A stretch of 19,512 nucleotides of DNA from assembly GCA_002470185.1 (NCBI GenBank), contig DKNG01000266.1:1-19512 (forward strand), given 5' to 3'. The notes beneath the pieces were generated by a model. It worked only from the letters and a program-made list of their open reading frames with translations. It had not been told where the DNA came from and searched no databases. A program made the position numbers and the translations under genes. Position 1 is the first letter of the stretch, and each line of letters begins with the position of its first letter. Origin of the DNA: Arcobacter sp. UBA7394 (lineage in GTDB: Bacteria > Campylobacterota > Campylobacteria > Campylobacterales > Arcobacteraceae). Below, one piece after another: positions 1 through 7,838 of this stretch.

Positions 1-1488
1 TTCAAAGAACCCATTTTCGATTGCTTTAAATCTTAATTTATTCTTTTTAATAAAATCGTTTGAAGTTTTATTAATTCTATTTACTTCATCAATTGCTAAA
101 GGTTTTGCAACAATATTATCAATACCAATAATTCTTACAATCTCTTCAGTAACATCTGCAATATTTTTAATATCATGTCTAAATAATGGAATTTTAACTG
201 ATAAAATATCATTTCCACCATCTTTTACTTCAAATCCTAAAGATGATAAAATTCTTTCAATTTCTAATTTTGGAACTTCTTGTCCAATAATTGCATTTAC
301 TTTATGAACATTTACATCTAAGATAGATTTTTCTTTATCATCTACAAAAGTTTCAGCACCTTTATAAATTAATGCACCAAATTTTGAAACTAATGTTGTG
401 AAGTAGTCAATACCACTTTTAATATGTGGTTCAGATCCTCTAGAAGATCTATAATATACATCTCCTGTTTCAATTTTTGTTTCAAATACTTGTCTAGCAA
501 TCAATTCAGGATTAATGTAAGAAGCTTCAACAATAAAGTTTAAATCTTCAGCATTAATTTTTTTATGGTCAATACAAATCTTACTTAATTGCTCTTTCCC
601 ATATACATTATCAAAACCATTTTCGTCTTTTCTAATGTGAATAACGCTTAAATCATTTGTACAATCAGCTTTATCTTTTGCATATGCATTTAAGATAACA
701 CCATTACAATGAGTAGCATAAGATAATGCATTTTGAATATCATTTGCTTCTTCATATTTACCAATAGCACCAACTCTTAATTGTTGAATAACTGGAAGTT
801 TAAACTCTGAGAAATCTACTGCTTTATAAATTAAAGATGAATCGATATTGCTTTCACATTCAACTTCTAGAACTTGACCAATTCCAATTTCATTATAATT
901 AACATTTTTTTCAAACTCAACTAATGGTAGGTTATAAAATGCAGATAATTCTCTAGCAACACCATTGATACTTAAACAATCACCTTTATTTGCAGTTAAT
1001 TCAATTTCAATAATGTCATCATTAATTAATCTATATTCATTTAATTCTTTTCCAAGAATTAATTCTCCAATAGAGTCATCAAGTTCTAAAATTCCATCAT
1101 TAAGTTTTGGTAGTCCTAATTCAGTAGATGAACAAATCATCCCGTTTGATGGAGCACCTCTTAATTTAGCTTTTTTGATTTTAAAATCACCACCTAAGTT
1201 ACAACCTACAGTTGCAACTGGTACATATTGTCCTGCAGCTACATTTTTTGCACCACATACAATCTGTACAGTTTCACTTCCAATATCAACTTGACAAATA
1301 TTTAATTTATCAGCATCAGGATGTTTTTCTTTTTCTAAAACTTTACCTACTACTACTTTTGGAGCAACTAAAACTTTATCAACACTATCAACTTCTAAAC
1401 CAATAGAATTAAGTGTTTTACAAATATCATCAGTTGATATTTTTGAAATATCTAAAAATTCTTGTAACCAGCTTCTTGTAATAATCAT
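1..1488 (-). CDS. pheT: Phenylalanine--tRNA ligase beta subunit, C-terminus cut by window edge
   Basis: PheT pairs with PheS in the alpha2beta2 synthetase that charges tRNA-Phe; the beta subunit carries tRNA-binding and editing domains. I translated the minus strand from the ATG at 1488 and found 496 open codons to base 1, about the first two thirds of a usual PheT near 780 residues. The start [14 protein letters not shown] is typical. It is followed by the EMAP/OB-type tRNA-binding domain (about residues 40-150), with [21 protein letters not shown] and a [13 protein letters not shown] segment. Then comes [18 protein letters not shown], where the B3/B4 editing region begins. A B5-like segment with [18 protein letters not shown] lies near the window edge. 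The ATG overlaps the pheS stop in ATGA, which implies translational coupling. The reading frame stays intact to the edge. Confidence 0.96.
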   Translation of the reverse strand, partial: MIITRSWLQEFLDISKISTDDICKTLNSIGLEVDSVDKVLVAPKVVVGKVLEKEKHPDADKLNICQVDIGSETVQIVCGAKNVAAGQYVPVATVGCNLGGDFKIKKAKLRGAPSNGMICSSTELGLPKLNDGILELDDSIGELILGKELNEYRLINDDIIEIELTANKGDCLSINGVARELSAFYNLPLVEFEKNVNYNEIGIGQVLEVECESNIDSSLIYKAVDFSEFKLPVIQQLRVGAIGKYEEANDIQNALSYATHCNGVILNAYAKDKADCTNDLSVIHIRKDENGFDNVYGKEQLSKICIDHKKINAEDLNFIVEASYINPELIARQVFETKIETGDVYYRSSRGSEPHIKSGIDYFTTLVSKFGALIYKGAETFVDDKEKSILDVNVHKVNAIIGQEVPKLEIERILSSLGFEVKDGGNDILSVKIPLFRHDIKNIADVTEEIVRIIGIDNIVAKPLAIDEVNRINKTSNDFIKKNKLRFKAIENGFFE

Positions 1489-2483
1489 CTAAATTGTCCT
1501 AATAGTCTCATATCGCTTTCAAATAAAGATCTTAAGTCTCCAATGTTATGAATTAACATTGCAAATCTCTCAACACCTAATCCAAATGCATATCCAGATT
1601 TGTTTTCGTATCCAACAGCTTTGAATACATTTTCGTCTACAACACCACAACCTAATACTTCAAGCCATCCTGTGTGTGAACATACTCTACAACCATCCCC
1701 TTTACAGAATACACATGAAATATCTACTTCTGCTGATGGTTCTGTGAATGGGAAAAATGATGGTCTAAATCTAACATCTACATCACCAAACATATGATGT
1801 AAGAATTCAACCAATACATGTTTTAAGTTTGCAAATGAAATTTTATCTGCATCGTCAACTACTAATGCTTCAATTTGGTGGAACATTGGAGTATGAGTAA
1901 TATCAAAGTCTCTTCTAAATACTGTTCCTGGAGCAATCATTCTAATTGGCGTATCTTTATCTTGACCTAACATTGTTCTAATTTGAACTGGAGAAGTATG
2001 TGTTCTTAATAGAGTGTAATCTTTATTATAAAAAGTATCTTGCATATCTCTTGCTGGGTGATACTTTGGTAAATTTAATGCTTCAAAGTTATGGAAGTCA
2101 TCTTCTACTAATGGTCCTTCTTCAACTGCGAAGTTTAAATTTTGGAAATACGTAATGATTCTATCCATTGTTTCAACTACTGGGTGAGTTGCACCACATG
2201 ATAGTTCATTATTAAATCTAGTTACATCAATTTTTTCAGCTTCTAGTTTTTTGTTTAATGCTTCTTTTTCTAAAACTACTTTTTTAGATTCAATTGCATT
2301 TGTAAGTAATGCTTTTTGCTCATTTAAATTTTGTGCAAATGCTTTTTTTTCAGGACCTGGAATATCCTTCATTTTTGCAAACTCTGAAGTTAAAACACCT
2401 TTTTTTCCAAGAGTTTCCACTCTAAGGTTTTCTAACTCTTCAAGTGAGGCTGCGTTTTCTATCTTTTCAATCCACTCTTTCAC
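1485..2483 (-). CDS. pheS: Phenylalanine--tRNA ligase alpha subunit
   Basis: This is the catalytic subunit of phenylalanyl-tRNA synthetase, a class II enzyme. The 332 residues match the family length. An N-terminal coiled-coil arm (about 1-90) precedes the catalytic core. Motif 2 is at 189-205 ([17 protein letters not shown]), motif 3 at 301-309 (GLGVERFAM), and a substrate-contacting THTSPVQ at 161-167. A four-cysteine knuckle (C257, C260, C265, C268) followed by HTGWLEVLG is common in many bacterial PheS proteins and absent from the E. coli form. The start codon is GTG, supported by a GGGAG ribosome binding site about six bases upstream; there is no better in-frame ATG. It is first in a pheS-pheT operon and overlaps pheT by four bases. 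Confidence 0.98.
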   Translation of the reverse strand: MKEWIEKIENAASLEELENLRVETLGKKGVLTSEFAKMKDIPGPEKKAFAQNLNEQKALLTNAIESKKVVLEKEALNKKLEAEKIDVTRFNNELSCGATHPVVETMDRIITYFQNLNFAVEEGPLVEDDFHNFEALNLPKYHPARDMQDTFYNKDYTLLRTHTSPVQIRTMLGQDKDTPIRMIAPGTVFRRDFDITHTPMFHQIEALVVDDADKISFANLKHVLVEFLHHMFGDVDVRFRPSFFPFTEPSAEVDISCVFCKGDGCRVCSHTGWLEVLGCGVVDENVFKAVGYENKSGYAFGLGVERFAMLIHNIGDLRSLFESDMRLLGQFR

Positions 2484-2540
2484 TTAATTCTCCCGTAAGT
2501 TTTCTATAATTATTTAGTCTCTTATTTCTATAATCTTGCG

Positions 2541-2546
2541 ATTATA
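2541..2546 (-). promoter_or_regulatory. Putative -10 element for pheST
   Basis: A perfect TATAAT lies on the minus strand in the gap between pheS and the divergent HIT gene. It predicts a start near 2534 and a leader of about 50 bases. No clear -35 is seen, as is common in Campylobacterota. Several other TATAAT-like strings occur nearby in this AT-rich gap, so the choice is tentative. Confidence 0.45.
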
Positions 2547-2570
2547 CTTAAAGATTTATTAGAGTTTGGT

Positions 2571-2576
2571 TATAAT
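2571..2576 (+). promoter_or_regulatory. Putative -10 element for the HIT-family gene
   Basis: TATAAT preceded by TTTGGT lies 30 bases upstream of the ATG. It predicts a start near 2583 and a short leader containing the AAGGAA ribosome binding site at 2595-2600. Confidence 0.5.
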
Positions 2577-2605
2577 ATTTTACTATTCAAATTCAAGGAA
2601 ATAAT

Positions 2606-2971
2606 ATGGTTACAAATGATTGTATTTTTTGTAAGATTGTTAAAGGTGATATTCCTAATCAAACAGTATTAGAGGATGAAAATTTTTTAGCATTTAATGA
2701 TATAAATCCAACTAGAAAGATTCATGTATTAATTATTCCAAAAGAGCATTATGATTCTTTTGATGTAATTCCTCCAAAAATAATGGCTGGAATGACTGAG
2801 TTTATTCAAAAAGTAGCTTCTAAATTAAAAGTTAAAGAAAGTGGTTATAGATTAATTACAAATATTGGGAATCATGGGGGACAAGAAGTACCTCATTTAC
2901 ATTTTCATTTATTAGCTGGGGAATATGCTGGTAGATTAGTGGGTGAACAAAGAGATAAACAAGAAGTATAA
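2606..2971 (+). CDS. HIT (histidine triad) family protein, HINT-like
   Basis: This is a small nucleotide-binding hydrolase of the histidine triad superfamily, closest to the HINT/PKCI branch that typically hydrolyses AMP-lysine and other purine phosphoramidates. The 121 residues match the family. The N-terminal CIFCKI (C6, C9) is the usual HINT start, FNDINPTRKIHVLIIPKEH is the central strand and helix segment, and PHLHFHLL gives the triad H97-H99-H101, with H90 upstream as the fourth conserved histidine. The ATG has AAGGAA six bases upstream. It is a single gene, divergent from pheST and convergent with accA, with only nine bases between the two stop codons. The physiological substrate cannot be read from sequence. 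Confidence 0.93.
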   Translation: MVTNDCIFCKIVKGDIPNQTVLEDENFLAFNDINPTRKIHVLIIPKEHYDSFDVIPPKIMAGMTEFIQKVASKLKVKESGYRLITNIGNHGGQEVPHLHFHLLAGEYAGRLVGEQRDKQEV

Positions 2972-2981
2972 CTTCTTGTTT
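2957..2981 (+). terminator. Hairpin between convergent HIT gene and accA
   Basis: This is a perfect 11-base inverted repeat (2957-2967 and 2971-2981) with a three-base loop, followed on the plus strand by TTAG. The HIT stop codon (2969-2971) spans the loop and the accA stop starts at the end of the right arm. The weak T-run makes termination efficiency uncertain. Confidence 0.55.
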
Positions 2982-3922
2982 TAGTTATCATCTTGGAAAG
3001 AACCTAAAGCCATGATTTTTTCATATTTCTTTTGGTATCTTTGTGCTGGTGTCATTTGTTTTAACTCTTCAACAGAAGCTAAAAAATACTCACCTAAAGC
3101 TTTAATAGCTTCTTCTTTTTGTCTATGAGCACCAATTAAAGGCTCATTAATTACATCATCAACTAAGTTTAATTCTTTTAAGTTTTCAGCTGTAATTCTA
3201 AGTGCATTTGCAGCAGTTTCTACTTTTGATGGATCATTCCATAAAATCGCAGAACAACCTTCTGGAGAAATTACTGCATAAACAGAATATCTCATCATTG
3301 CTAATTTATCAGCTACAGAAATTGCTAGTGCCCCACCTGAACCACCTTCACCAATTACAACAGATACTGTTGGAGTTGTAAGGTCTGCAAATTCAAATAA
3401 GTTTCTAGCAATTGCTTCAGATTGATTTCTCTCTTCTGCGCCAATTCCAGGATATGCACCCGGAGTGTCCACTAACATAAGAATTGGAATCTGAAATTTT
3501 TCAGCCATTTTAGCTGCTCTTAAAGCTTTTCTGTAACCTTCAGGTGATGGCATACCAAAGTTTCTATGAAGTTTATCTTTAGTACCTCTACCTTTTTGTT
3601 CCCCAATAACCATAACTTTTTGCTCACCAATATAACCTAGGTAACAAACAATTGCTTTATCATCTACAAAATGTCTATCTCCATGAATTTCATAAGCATC
3701 AGTTAGTAATCCATTAATATAGTCCAGTGAATATGGTCTATCTGGATGTCTAGCTAATTGAAGTTTTTGATAATCACTTAAATTTTTGAAAGTTTTTTCA
3801 ACTTCTTTTTCAAGTTTTTTATCTAAGATTTCCACTGCATGTTCATCAGCTTTTGTTTTTGCAACAATGATATCTTCTTCAATTTTTTTGATTTTTTCTT
3901 CGAATTCTAAATAAGCTGCCAA
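2981..3922 (-). CDS. accA: Acetyl-CoA carboxylase carboxyltransferase alpha subunit
   Basis: AccA with AccD transfers carboxyl from carboxybiotin to acetyl-CoA, forming malonyl-CoA for fatty acid synthesis in the cytoplasm. The 313 residues match the family. An N-terminal helical segment (about 1-50) leads to the crotonase-fold domain. Landmarks are [13 protein letters not shown] (57-69), [20 protein letters not shown] (151-170) and the oxyanion-type glycine loop [10 protein letters not shown] (191-200). The start is TTG at 3922, supported by AAAGGGAG (3930-3937) seven bases away; the upstream codons offer no ATG. The SD directly abuts the T-run of a terminator downstream of fabF, so transcription of this gene probably depends on read-through or on a promoter inside the hairpin. 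Confidence 0.96.
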   Translation of the reverse strand: MAAYLEFEEKIKKIEEDIIVAKTKADEHAVEILDKKLEKEVEKTFKNLSDYQKLQLARHPDRPYSLDYINGLLTDAYEIHGDRHFVDDKAIVCYLGYIGEQKVMVIGEQKGRGTKDKLHRNFGMPSPEGYRKALRAAKMAEKFQIPILMLVDTPGAYPGIGAEERNQSEAIARNLFEFADLTTPTVSVVIGEGGSGGALAISVADKLAMMRYSVYAVISPEGCSAILWNDPSKVETAANALRITAENLKELNLVDDVINEPLIGAHRQKEEAIKALGEYFLASVEELKQMTPAQRYQKKYEKIMALGSFQDDN

Positions 3923-3929
3923 GTTATTG

Positions 3930-3937
3930 CTCCCTTT
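3930..3937 (-). promoter_or_regulatory. Ribosome binding site fixing the TTG start of accA
   Basis: AAAGGGAG on the minus strand lies seven bases before the TTG. It touches the nine-base T-run of the upstream terminator with no base between, so hairpin formation and ribosome loading could affect each other. Confidence 0.7.
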
Positions 3938-3971
3938 AAAAAAAAAGAGCTAGTAGATACTAGCTCTTTTT
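3938..3971 (-). terminator. Intrinsic terminator between fabF and accA
   Basis: GAGCTAGT (3947-3954) pairs perfectly with ACTAGCTC (3959-3966) across a four-base loop. Flanking A and T runs extend the stem by five pairs. In the minus-strand RNA the hairpin is followed by nine U residues (3938-3946), making this a strong Rho-independent terminator for fabF. It also lies inside the accA leader. Confidence 0.85.
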
Positions 3972-3997
3972 AGTAGTTAGATTGTGTGTTTTATTTA

Positions 3998-5257
3998 TTA
4001 TGCTTCAAATTTTTTGAATATAACAGTTCCGTTTGTTCCACCGAAACCAAAGTTATTACTCATAACTGTAGTTAATTCTACTTTTCTTGATGTGTTAGGA
4101 ACGTAATCTAATTTACATTCTTCATCTTGATTTTCGATATTGATTGTTGGAGGAATTACACCTTCATTTAATGATTTGATTGCAAAAATTGCTTCTATAG
4201 CACCTGCTGCACCTAAACAATGTCCAATTTGACCTTTTGTTGATGTTACAGGAGGACAATTTTCAGCGCCACCAAATAATTCAGCAATTGCTTTTGACTC
4301 ATTTACATCTCCAACAGGAGTTGAAGTACCATGAGAGTTAATGTAATCAATTTTTACATCTTCACCAATATTTGCTTTAGCCATAGCCATTGCAGCTTTC
4401 ATTGATCTTAATGGACCATCCATTACAGGAGATGTAATATGATTAGCATCACCAGACTCACCAAATCCAATGATTTCACAATAGATTTTTGCACCTCTAG
4501 CTTGTGCTGATTCTAAAGTTTCAACAACTAATGCTCCTGAACCTTCACCCATTACAAAACCATCTCTGTCTGTATCAAATGGTCTAGATGCTTTTTTAGG
4601 ATCATCGTTTCTAGTAGATAATGCTTTCATTGCAGCAAATCCACCCATACCAGCTCCACAAATTGCAGATTCAGCACCAACAACTAAAATTCTATCAGCA
4701 CCATTTGCTGCAATTGTTTTAACAGCGTCATTTAATGCATGTGTTGAAGCAGCACAAGCTGTAACATGAGATAATGATGGACCTTTTAATCCATGCTCAA
4801 TTGAAATAAATCCACTTAACATATTAACTAATGAAGAAGGGATGAAGAATGGAGAAATTCTTTTAGGACCTCTATTTTCACATACTACTGAGTTTTTTTC
4901 AATAGTACCTAATCCACCAATTCCAGATGCTGAAATGATTCCAAATCTCTCTGATACACTATCATCTACTTTTTTATCTTCAATGCTTGTAAAACCAGAA
5001 TCTCTCATAGCTTCATTAGCAGCTTTAATTCCTAATTGAATAAATCTATCTGCTTTTTTAACTTCTTTTTTTTCCATTACAGTAGTTGGATCAAAATCTT
5101 TTACTTCTCCTGCAATTTTTACAGGAAACTCACTAATATCAAATAGTGTAATAGTGTCAATTCCACATTCACCTGCAACAGCAGCGTTGAATGAGTCTTC
5201 TACATTGTGTCCAATAGAATTAATAGTACCTAATCCAGTTACAACAACTCTTTTCAT
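3998..5257 (-). CDS. fabF: Beta-ketoacyl-ACP synthase II
   Basis: FabF condenses malonyl-ACP with acyl-ACP in the elongation step of type II fatty acid synthesis. The 419 residues are close to the usual 412. The catalytic triad is visible: C168 in TACAAS, H309 in NSHGTSTPVGD and H346 in GQIGHCLGAAG. The C-terminal glycine-rich NNFGFGGTNG (401-410) is conserved. The ATG has GGAG eight bases upstream. It lies downstream of acpP and fabG on the same strand but is separated from acpP by 134 bases containing a likely terminator, so it may use its own promoter. FabB is the alternative paralogue; length and motifs favour FabF. Confidence 0.96.
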   Translation of the reverse strand: MKRVVVTGLGTINSIGHNVEDSFNAAVAGECGIDTITLFDISEFPVKIAGEVKDFDPTTVMEKKEVKKADRFIQLGIKAANEAMRDSGFTSIEDKKVDDSVSERFGIISASGIGGLGTIEKNSVVCENRGPKRISPFFIPSSLVNMLSGFISIEHGLKGPSLSHVTACAASTHALNDAVKTIAANGADRILVVGAESAICGAGMGGFAAMKALSTRNDDPKKASRPFDTDRDGFVMGEGSGALVVETLESAQARGAKIYCEIIGFGESGDANHITSPVMDGPLRSMKAAMAMAKANIGEDVKIDYINSHGTSTPVGDVNESKAIAELFGGAENCPPVTSTKGQIGHCLGAAGAIEAIFAIKSLNEGVIPPTINIENQDEECKLDYVPNTSRKVELTTVMSNNFGFGGTNGTVIFKKFEA

Positions 5258-5345
5258 TAAATATGCTCCGTATATATATTATTTAAATTATTCAATTTTT
5301 TATAATATTAAAAAACTCAATATCTTAAATTAAATTGATTTTTTT

Positions 5346-5373
5346 GTAAAATAAAAGACTATTGCTAGCCTTC
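5346..5373 (-). terminator. Putative acpP terminator with GCAA tetraloop
   Basis: In minus-strand RNA an eight-pair stem (5366-5373 with 5354-5361, G-U wobbles allowed) closes a GCAA loop of the stable GNRA class. The run UAUUUU follows. It sits just downstream of acpP and upstream of fabF. Confidence 0.6.
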
Positions 5374-5382
5374 TATTTTAAA

Positions 5383-5397
5383 GCGTATAAATTACGC
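5383..5397 (-). other. Small hairpin over the acpP stop codon
   Basis: GCGTA (5383-5387) and TACGC (5393-5397) flank a five-base AT loop. The acpP stop codon (5392-5394) spans the loop edge. No long T-run follows directly, so this may protect the 3' end or modulate termination rather than terminate by itself. Confidence 0.35.
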
Positions 5398-5622
5398 GTT
5401 ATCTTCGATGTACTTGATAGCATCTTGAACAGTTAAAATACCTTCTGCATCTTCATCAGGGATCTCAATGTCAAATTTTTCTTCTAATGCCATAACTAAT
5501 TCTACAACGTCTAAAGAATCTGCACCTAAATCTTCGATGAATTTTGAATCCTCTTTAACTTCAGCTGCGTCACAATCTAATTGTTCTACTACTACTTCTT
5601 TTACATCATCTAATAATGCCAT
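5392..5622 (-). CDS. acpP: Acyl carrier protein
   Basis: AcpP carries growing acyl chains on a phosphopantetheine arm for the fatty acid synthase enzymes. The 76 residues are acidic and match canonical ACP length. The attachment serine is S36 in [12 protein letters not shown], and the four-helix pattern including [14 protein letters not shown] is typical. The ATG has AAGGAA about six bases upstream. It is flanked by fabG upstream and fabF downstream, the standard order. A strong extended -10 promoter lies directly upstream, which fits the very high expression ACP needs. Confidence 0.98.
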   Translation of the reverse strand: MALLDDVKEVVVEQLDCDAAEVKEDSKFIEDLGADSLDVVELVMALEEKFDIEIPDEDAEGILTVQDAIKYIEDNA

Positions 5623-5652
5623 ATTTATTTCCTTTTATAAAATTATCATCGT

Positions 5653-5661
5653 ATTATAACA
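5653..5661 (-). promoter_or_regulatory. Extended -10 promoter for acpP
   Basis: The minus strand reads TTTTTTGTTATAAT, that is a T-run followed by TG-n-TATAAT, which matches the vegetative promoter pattern of Campylobacterota. It predicts a start near 5646 and a leader of about 24 bases. Confidence 0.7.
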
Positions 5662-5687
5662 AAAAAGATTTTAAAAAGCCTTTTAAA
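5661..5687 (-). terminator. Weak AT hairpin and U-run after fabG
   Basis: TTTAAAA (5670-5676) and TTTTAAA (5681-5687) form a seven-pair AT stem with a GGCT loop on the minus strand, followed by ATC and six T residues (5661-5666). The same T-run belongs to the acpP promoter. It could partly terminate fabG transcripts. Confidence 0.3.
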
Positions 5688-5704
5688 TTATAAAATTTAT
5701 CTAC

Positions 5705-5724
5705 ACGTTTTATTTATTAAACGT
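5705..5724 (-). other. Small hairpin over the fabG stop codon
   Basis: ACGTTT (5705-5710) and AAACGT (5719-5724) form a six-pair inverted repeat around an eight-base AT loop. The fabG stop codon (5717-5719) lies at the loop edge. Confidence 0.35.
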
Positions 5725-6460
5725 ATAAACCACCATTAACTTTTAAAATTTCACCTGTAATATAAGATGAATGATCACTTAATAAAAATGCAACTGCATC
5801 TGCAATTTCTTTTGGTTGACCAAATCTTGATAAAGGAATATTTTTAATATATTCATCTTTAACTTCATCTTTTAATTCATGTGTCATATCAGTTTGAATA
5901 AATCCAGGAGTTACTGCATTGTATCTAATACCTCTAGCAGCAGCTTCTTTTGCAAATGATTTAGTCATTGCATTTAATCCACCTTTAGAAGCAGAGTAAT
6001 TTGTTTGACCCGCATTACCCATTTCTCCAACGATTGATGAAATATTTACAATAGAACCGAATCTTTTTTTACCCATTACTTTTAATGAAGCTTTACATCC
6101 AATAAATGCAGATGTTAAGTTTGCAGCAATAACGTCATTGAAATCTTCAACGCTCATTCTTAATGCTAATTTATCTTTTGTAATACCAGCATTATTAACT
6201 AAGTAAGATAATGCACCATCTGCATCAACTATAGTTTTAATAGCAGCTGTAAATTCTTCTTCACTAGTTACATCAGCTTTAACAATTGCAGCTTTTCCAC
6301 CAGCAGCTTCGATTTCTGCTTGTACAGCTTCGGCAGCTTCAGCGCCACTTCTGTAGTTAATCCAAACTTTTAAACCGAAACTAGCTAAAGTTTTTGCAAT
6401 TTCTGCACCAATACCTCTACTAGCACCAGTTACTAATACATTTGAACCTGTAAAATTCAT
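5717..6460 (-). CDS. fabG: 3-oxoacyl-ACP reductase
   Basis: FabG is the NADPH-dependent reductase that converts 3-ketoacyl-ACP to 3-hydroxyacyl-ACP in fatty acid elongation. The 247 residues match the short-chain dehydrogenase family. The cofactor loop TGASRGIG is at 11-18, NNAG at 89-92, and the catalytic set S142, Y155 and K159 is in NISSIVG and NYSASKG. The C-terminal ITGEILKVNGG is typical. The ATG has AAGGAA upstream. It precedes acpP, as in many bacterial fab clusters, which supports FabG over other short-chain dehydrogenases. Confidence 0.95.
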   Translation of the reverse strand: MNFTGSNVLVTGASRGIGAEIAKTLASFGLKVWINYRSGAEAAEAVQAEIEAAGGKAAIVKADVTSEEEFTAAIKTIVDADGALSYLVNNAGITKDKLALRMSVEDFNDVIAANLTSAFIGCKASLKVMGKKRFGSIVNISSIVGEMGNAGQTNYSASKGGLNAMTKSFAKEAAARGIRYNAVTPGFIQTDMTHELKDEVKDEYIKNIPLSRFGQPKEIADAVAFLLSDHSSYITGEILKVNGGLYV

Positions 6461-6502
6461 TTTATTCCTTTATAAATTACGTTAATTTTTTAAATTTGCA
6501 GT

Positions 6503-6508
6503 ATTATA
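6503..6508 (-). promoter_or_regulatory. Putative -10 element for fabG
   Basis: TATAAT preceded by TGCGA on the minus strand predicts a start near 6496 and a leader of about 36 bases. A bulged inverted repeat (ATCGC near 6508 with GCGAT near 6533) reaches into this element and may end the queE transcript. Confidence 0.5.
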
Positions 6509-6546
6509 TCGCATTTTTATATAATAAAGCGATTTATATGTCACTT

Positions 6547-7311
6547 TTAGACACCTCTTTTATTATTCCAAACCCTTATATGTAGTCTGTCACAATATTT
6601 ATATCCATTTTCAATTGCCATATTTATTACTGATTCACAATTATTTGTAATGGCATCAGAATCATCACCCATAGGCATTAAATAAATTTCACATTTTGGG
6701 ATATTTTCTAAAATTGTTTTTATTTCTTCTTTTGCTTTTTGTAAAAAATCTTTATTAATTACAAATTTTAAATATGAATCTTGGGTATTTTCTAATATTG
6801 TTGTTAATGTTAAATAATTGATTCTCTTTTTTAAAGGTTCTAGGGAATTACTTAGTTTAACACTCATTGAAAATAGTATCTTTTTTTGATATTCGTGTTC
6901 TATGTTTAGATTTAATGATGCATTTGTTTCAATTGTAACTTTATGTCCATTATCAATGTAGTGTTTAATAAGTTTTTGAAACTCTTCTTTATTCCAGTAT
7001 AATAGTGGCTCTCCACCTGTGATTACAATATCAATTTTATAATCATAATTGTTTTTAGAAATTAATTTATCAACTTCTTCTACAATACTATTATAAGATT
7101 TATATTTTGTCCATGTATCTTTGAAAGCTGTATCAACTGCATAATATGTATCACATGCGCATTTTTTAATGCCACTTGGTGTTTCATATTCTACATTAAA
7201 GCCTTCACATTTAAAATTACATTTTCCAAATCTAATAAATACAGAAGGTGATCCAACTAGTTTTCCTTCACCTTGAATAGTTGGACCAAATATTTCATTT
7301 ATCTCAAGCAT
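6547..7311 (-). CDS. queE: 7-carboxy-7-deazaguanine synthase (radical SAM)
   Basis: QueE is the radical SAM enzyme that contracts 6-carboxytetrahydropterin to 7-carboxy-7-deazaguanine in preQ0/queuosine synthesis. The 254 residues include the family start EIFGPTIQGEG, the cluster cysteines, and the TGGEPLLYW (98-106) and TIETNASL segments. The cysteine spacing is unusual: C31 and C35 form CX3C, then 17 residues intervene before C53, which sits in the CDT position of the family, with an extra C51. Similar insertions are known from other QueE proteins, including Burkholderia. It is last in moeA-queC-queD-queE and overlaps queD by eight bases, so translation is probably coupled. Confidence 0.93.
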   Translation of the reverse strand: MLEINEIFGPTIQGEGKLVGSPSVFIRFGKCNFKCEGFNVEYETPSGIKKCACDTYYAVDTAFKDTWTKYKSYNSIVEEVDKLISKNNYDYKIDIVITGGEPLLYWNKEEFQKLIKHYIDNGHKVTIETNASLNLNIEHEYQKKILFSMSVKLSNSLEPLKKRINYLTLTTILENTQDSYLKFVINKDFLQKAKEEIKTILENIPKCEIYLMPMGDDSDAITNNCESVINMAIENGYKYCDRLHIRVWNNKRGV

Positions 7312-7837
7312 AAAAAGTACTTTTACTTTTTGGTGTTTCTAAAAATTCTATATGTGATACTTTAACACCTAACTTATCCATTTTCTTTTGAACAATTTTT
7401 AAGAACCACGCTGATAGATTTTCACTAGTTGGTACAAAATCTACAATTACATAACCTTCATACAATTCAATCATATGAGTTTCATCATCTTTAAATTTTG
7501 TCAAATTAATTATTGAATGACCTTCTGGGAATTTAACAAGTTCTTCTTTTTTTACATTTGGAATTAATGTATCAAATAATGGATCATTAATATCAAGTAT
7601 AAATTTGTGATCTAATACATCATCTATAAAAACTTTAAACCAATTTAGATGTTTAAAATCTGTTACCATTCCATCTTTTAACTCGTTTGCTTCTAAATAA
7701 ACTAAAATTTTACCTTGGTGTCCATGTAAATGTCTGCATTTTAAACAAGGGTCTAATGAAAATTCAGTATTTAAAGTTTGTGACCAAACTCTATGTCCAT
7801 AACAAAAATCAAACTCTTTTGAAATTTTCCAATGCAT
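7304..7837 (-). CDS. queD: 6-carboxy-5,6,7,8-tetrahydropterin synthase
   Basis: QueD converts dihydroneopterin triphosphate to 6-carboxytetrahydropterin, the step before QueE. The fold is that of 6-pyruvoyltetrahydropterin synthase. Zinc ligands H15, H38 and H40 and the catalytic C34 appear as FCYGHRVW and CRHLHGH (34-40, CX3HGH). DHKFILD, SENLSAW and the acidic residue in EFLETPKS are also family hallmarks. At 177 residues it is longer than the usual 120; the extra sequence is in the middle and includes a second cysteine, C31. It starts one base after the queC stop and overlaps queE by eight bases. Confidence 0.92.
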   Translation of the reverse strand: MHWKISKEFDFCYGHRVWSQTLNTEFSLDPCLKCRHLHGHQGKILVYLEANELKDGMVTDFKHLNWFKVFIDDVLDHKFILDINDPLFDTLIPNVKKEELVKFPEGHSIINLTKFKDDETHMIELYEGYVIVDFVPTSENLSAWFLKIVQKKMDKLGVKVSHIEFLETPKSKSTFYA

Positions 7838-7838
7838 G

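Noticed and set aside
965..1406. Two overlapping plus-strand open frames opposite pheT
   Set aside because: They lie inside the tRNA-binding domain of PheT on the other strand, and their sequences are low-complexity products of that frame.
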